Source of the DNA: Dehalococcoidia bacterium
Lineage (GTDB): Bacteria > Chloroflexota > Dehalococcoidia > GIF9 > AB-539-J10
Direction of reading: 5' to 3'
Assembly (NCBI GenBank): GCA_029857995.1
Contig: JAOUFZ010000094.1
Coordinates: 1-6,737 of the forward strand
Length of the DNA: 6,737 nt
The notes under the pieces are model-generated. The model was not told where the DNA came from. It saw nothing but the letters and a program-made list of their open reading frames with translations, and searched no databases. The number at the start of each line of letters is the position of its first letter. Positions within the stretch are counted from its first letter, which is position 1. A program made the translations under genes and the position numbers. Below are positions 6,061 through 6,737 of this stretch, piece after piece.

Positions 6061-6737
6061 ATTGACCTAAAGCCTCTCGTAAGCTTGACGCAAAGGCTTT
6101 GAGAGAAGCGAAGGTGGTATCTTCCTCCATCAACTGTATAATTCGGCTGCCCACAATGACGCCATCAGCTACCTTGGCTACTCTTCGGGCTTGCTCGGGG
6201 GTGGAGACACCAAAGCCCACGCAAAGAGGCTTTTCGGTCCTTTTTCTCACACTGGTTACAAAGCTTTCCAGTTCCTCGGGGAGTTTGTCCCTGACACCAG
6301 TGACACCGGTCAGCGAAACTAAGTAGATAAAGCCGCTGGACCTGTTGGTCACTAGCCTGATGCGTTCTTCGGTGCTGGCCGGGCTGAGAAGATAGATAAG
6401 GTCGAGCCCGTGCCTTTTGGTTGATTTTTCCAGTTCTTTTCCTTCCTCAGGTGGGAGGTCAGGTATAATCAACCCATCAATCCCCACCTCGGCACACTTC
6501 AGGCAAAATTGCTCCAGCCCGAACCTAAGCACAGGATTATAGTAAGTCATAAACACAAGAGGGATTTCTACTCGCCGTCTTAACTCCTGGGCCACTTCAA
6601 AACAAACCTTGGGGGTAACTCCTTGCCTGAGCGCCTCGTAGCTTGCTCGCTGGATAGTAGCACCGTCAGCGAGGGGGTCGGAAAAGGGAATGCCCAGCTC
6701 GATAATATCGCATCCAGCGCTGGCGCAAAGGGGCACT
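6059..6737 (-). CDS. trpA: Tryptophan synthase alpha chain, 5' partial (start beyond right edge)
   Basis: TIM-barrel lyase that splits indole-3-glycerol phosphate into indole and glyceraldehyde 3-phosphate; the indole passes to the beta chain. About 225 C-terminal residues are inside the window. The visible part begins just before ELGIPFSDPLADG, which carries the catalytic pair Glu13 and Asp24 (partial numbering); their 11-residue spacing equals Glu49 and Asp60 of the Salmonella enzyme. It continues with FMTYYNPV, GLIIPDLPPEE, the mobile loop SLTGVTG with the active-site Thr, and the phosphate-binding GFGVSTPEQA and GVIVGS. The first in-window GTG (6736-6734) is internal: by alignment with the Salmonella catalytic residues roughly 36 N-terminal residues lie to the right. 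The stop is TAG at 6061-6059. trpB2 follows downstream 90 bp later on the same strand, an order opposite to the common trpB-trpA. Confidence 0.96.
   Translation of the reverse strand, partial: VPLCASAGCDIIELGIPFSDPLADGATIQRASYEALRQGVTPKVCFEVAQELRRRVEIPLVFMTYYNPVLRFGLEQFCLKCAEVGIDGLIIPDLPPEEGKELEKSTKRHGLDLIYLLSPASTEERIRLVTNRSSGFIYLVSLTGVTGVRDKLPEELESFVTSVRKRTEKPLCVGFGVSTPEQARRVAKVADGVIVGSRIIQLMEEDTTFASLKAFASSLREALGQ

Noticed and set aside
5966..6061. trpA and trpB2 lie in the same reading frame, separated by in-frame stops mostly TAG, hinting at a read-through fusion.
   Set aside because: The spacer also has an in-frame TGA, trpB2 has its own good ribosome site and full N-terminus, and same-frame spacing occurs by chance one time in three.
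1..6737. A novel defence, mobile or multi-gene system.
   Set aside because: No transposase, integrase, repeat array, toxin-antitoxin pair, nuclease or polymerase-like gene is present; the genes are metabolic or regulatory families.

Overview
The window looks like ordinary chromosome of a strictly anaerobic bacterium with moderate GC. The main clue is a very large acyl-CoA dehydratase activase (HgdC/BadF-type ATPase fused to DUF2229 and HgdB-like parts), a protein type common in Chloroflexota (Dehalococcoidia), Desulfobacterota and Clostridia. A TrpB2-type tryptophan synthase beta chain fits the same range. Assignment to a phylum is inference only.

Layout. On the + strand, the first half (2-3289) is one gene, cut by the left edge, for the CoA-enzyme activase. 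A 108-bp gap (3290-3397) holds an imperfect inverted repeat, a third copy of its TTCTGG half-site and a possible -10 box. It leads into a two-gene unit: a short PadR-family repressor (3398-3733) and, after one spacer base, a metallo-beta-lactamase-fold hydrolase starting with GTG (3735-4511). On the - strand, running towards this pair, are trpA (cut by the right edge, 6737-6059) and then trpB2 (5968-4604). The two converging units are separated by 92 bp with two perfect inverted repeats (7 bp and 11 bp) but no T-tract. No tRNA, rRNA, CRISPR array, insertion sequence or phage gene is visible.

How the genes work together. TrpA and TrpB2 would form indole from indole-3-glycerol phosphate and condense it with serine to give tryptophan. 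The gene order is the reverse of the usual trpB-trpA, and the beta chain is the TrpB2 type. PadR probably controls itself and the hydrolase beside it; the inducer and the hydrolase substrate are unknown. The large activase is separately terminated and probably belongs to an anaerobic acyl-CoA or related radical reduction system whose other parts lie outside the window.

The oddest local structure is the 90-bp trpA-trpB2 gap. It carries a Shine-Dalgarno site with nine bases matching the 16S 3' end, better than that of any full gene here, yet it precedes only a two-codon ORF (Met-Arg-stop). A second Met-Arg-stop lies just before the trpB2 ribosome site, and a 7-bp inverted repeat encloses the strong site. 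I found no convincing novel multi-gene system.
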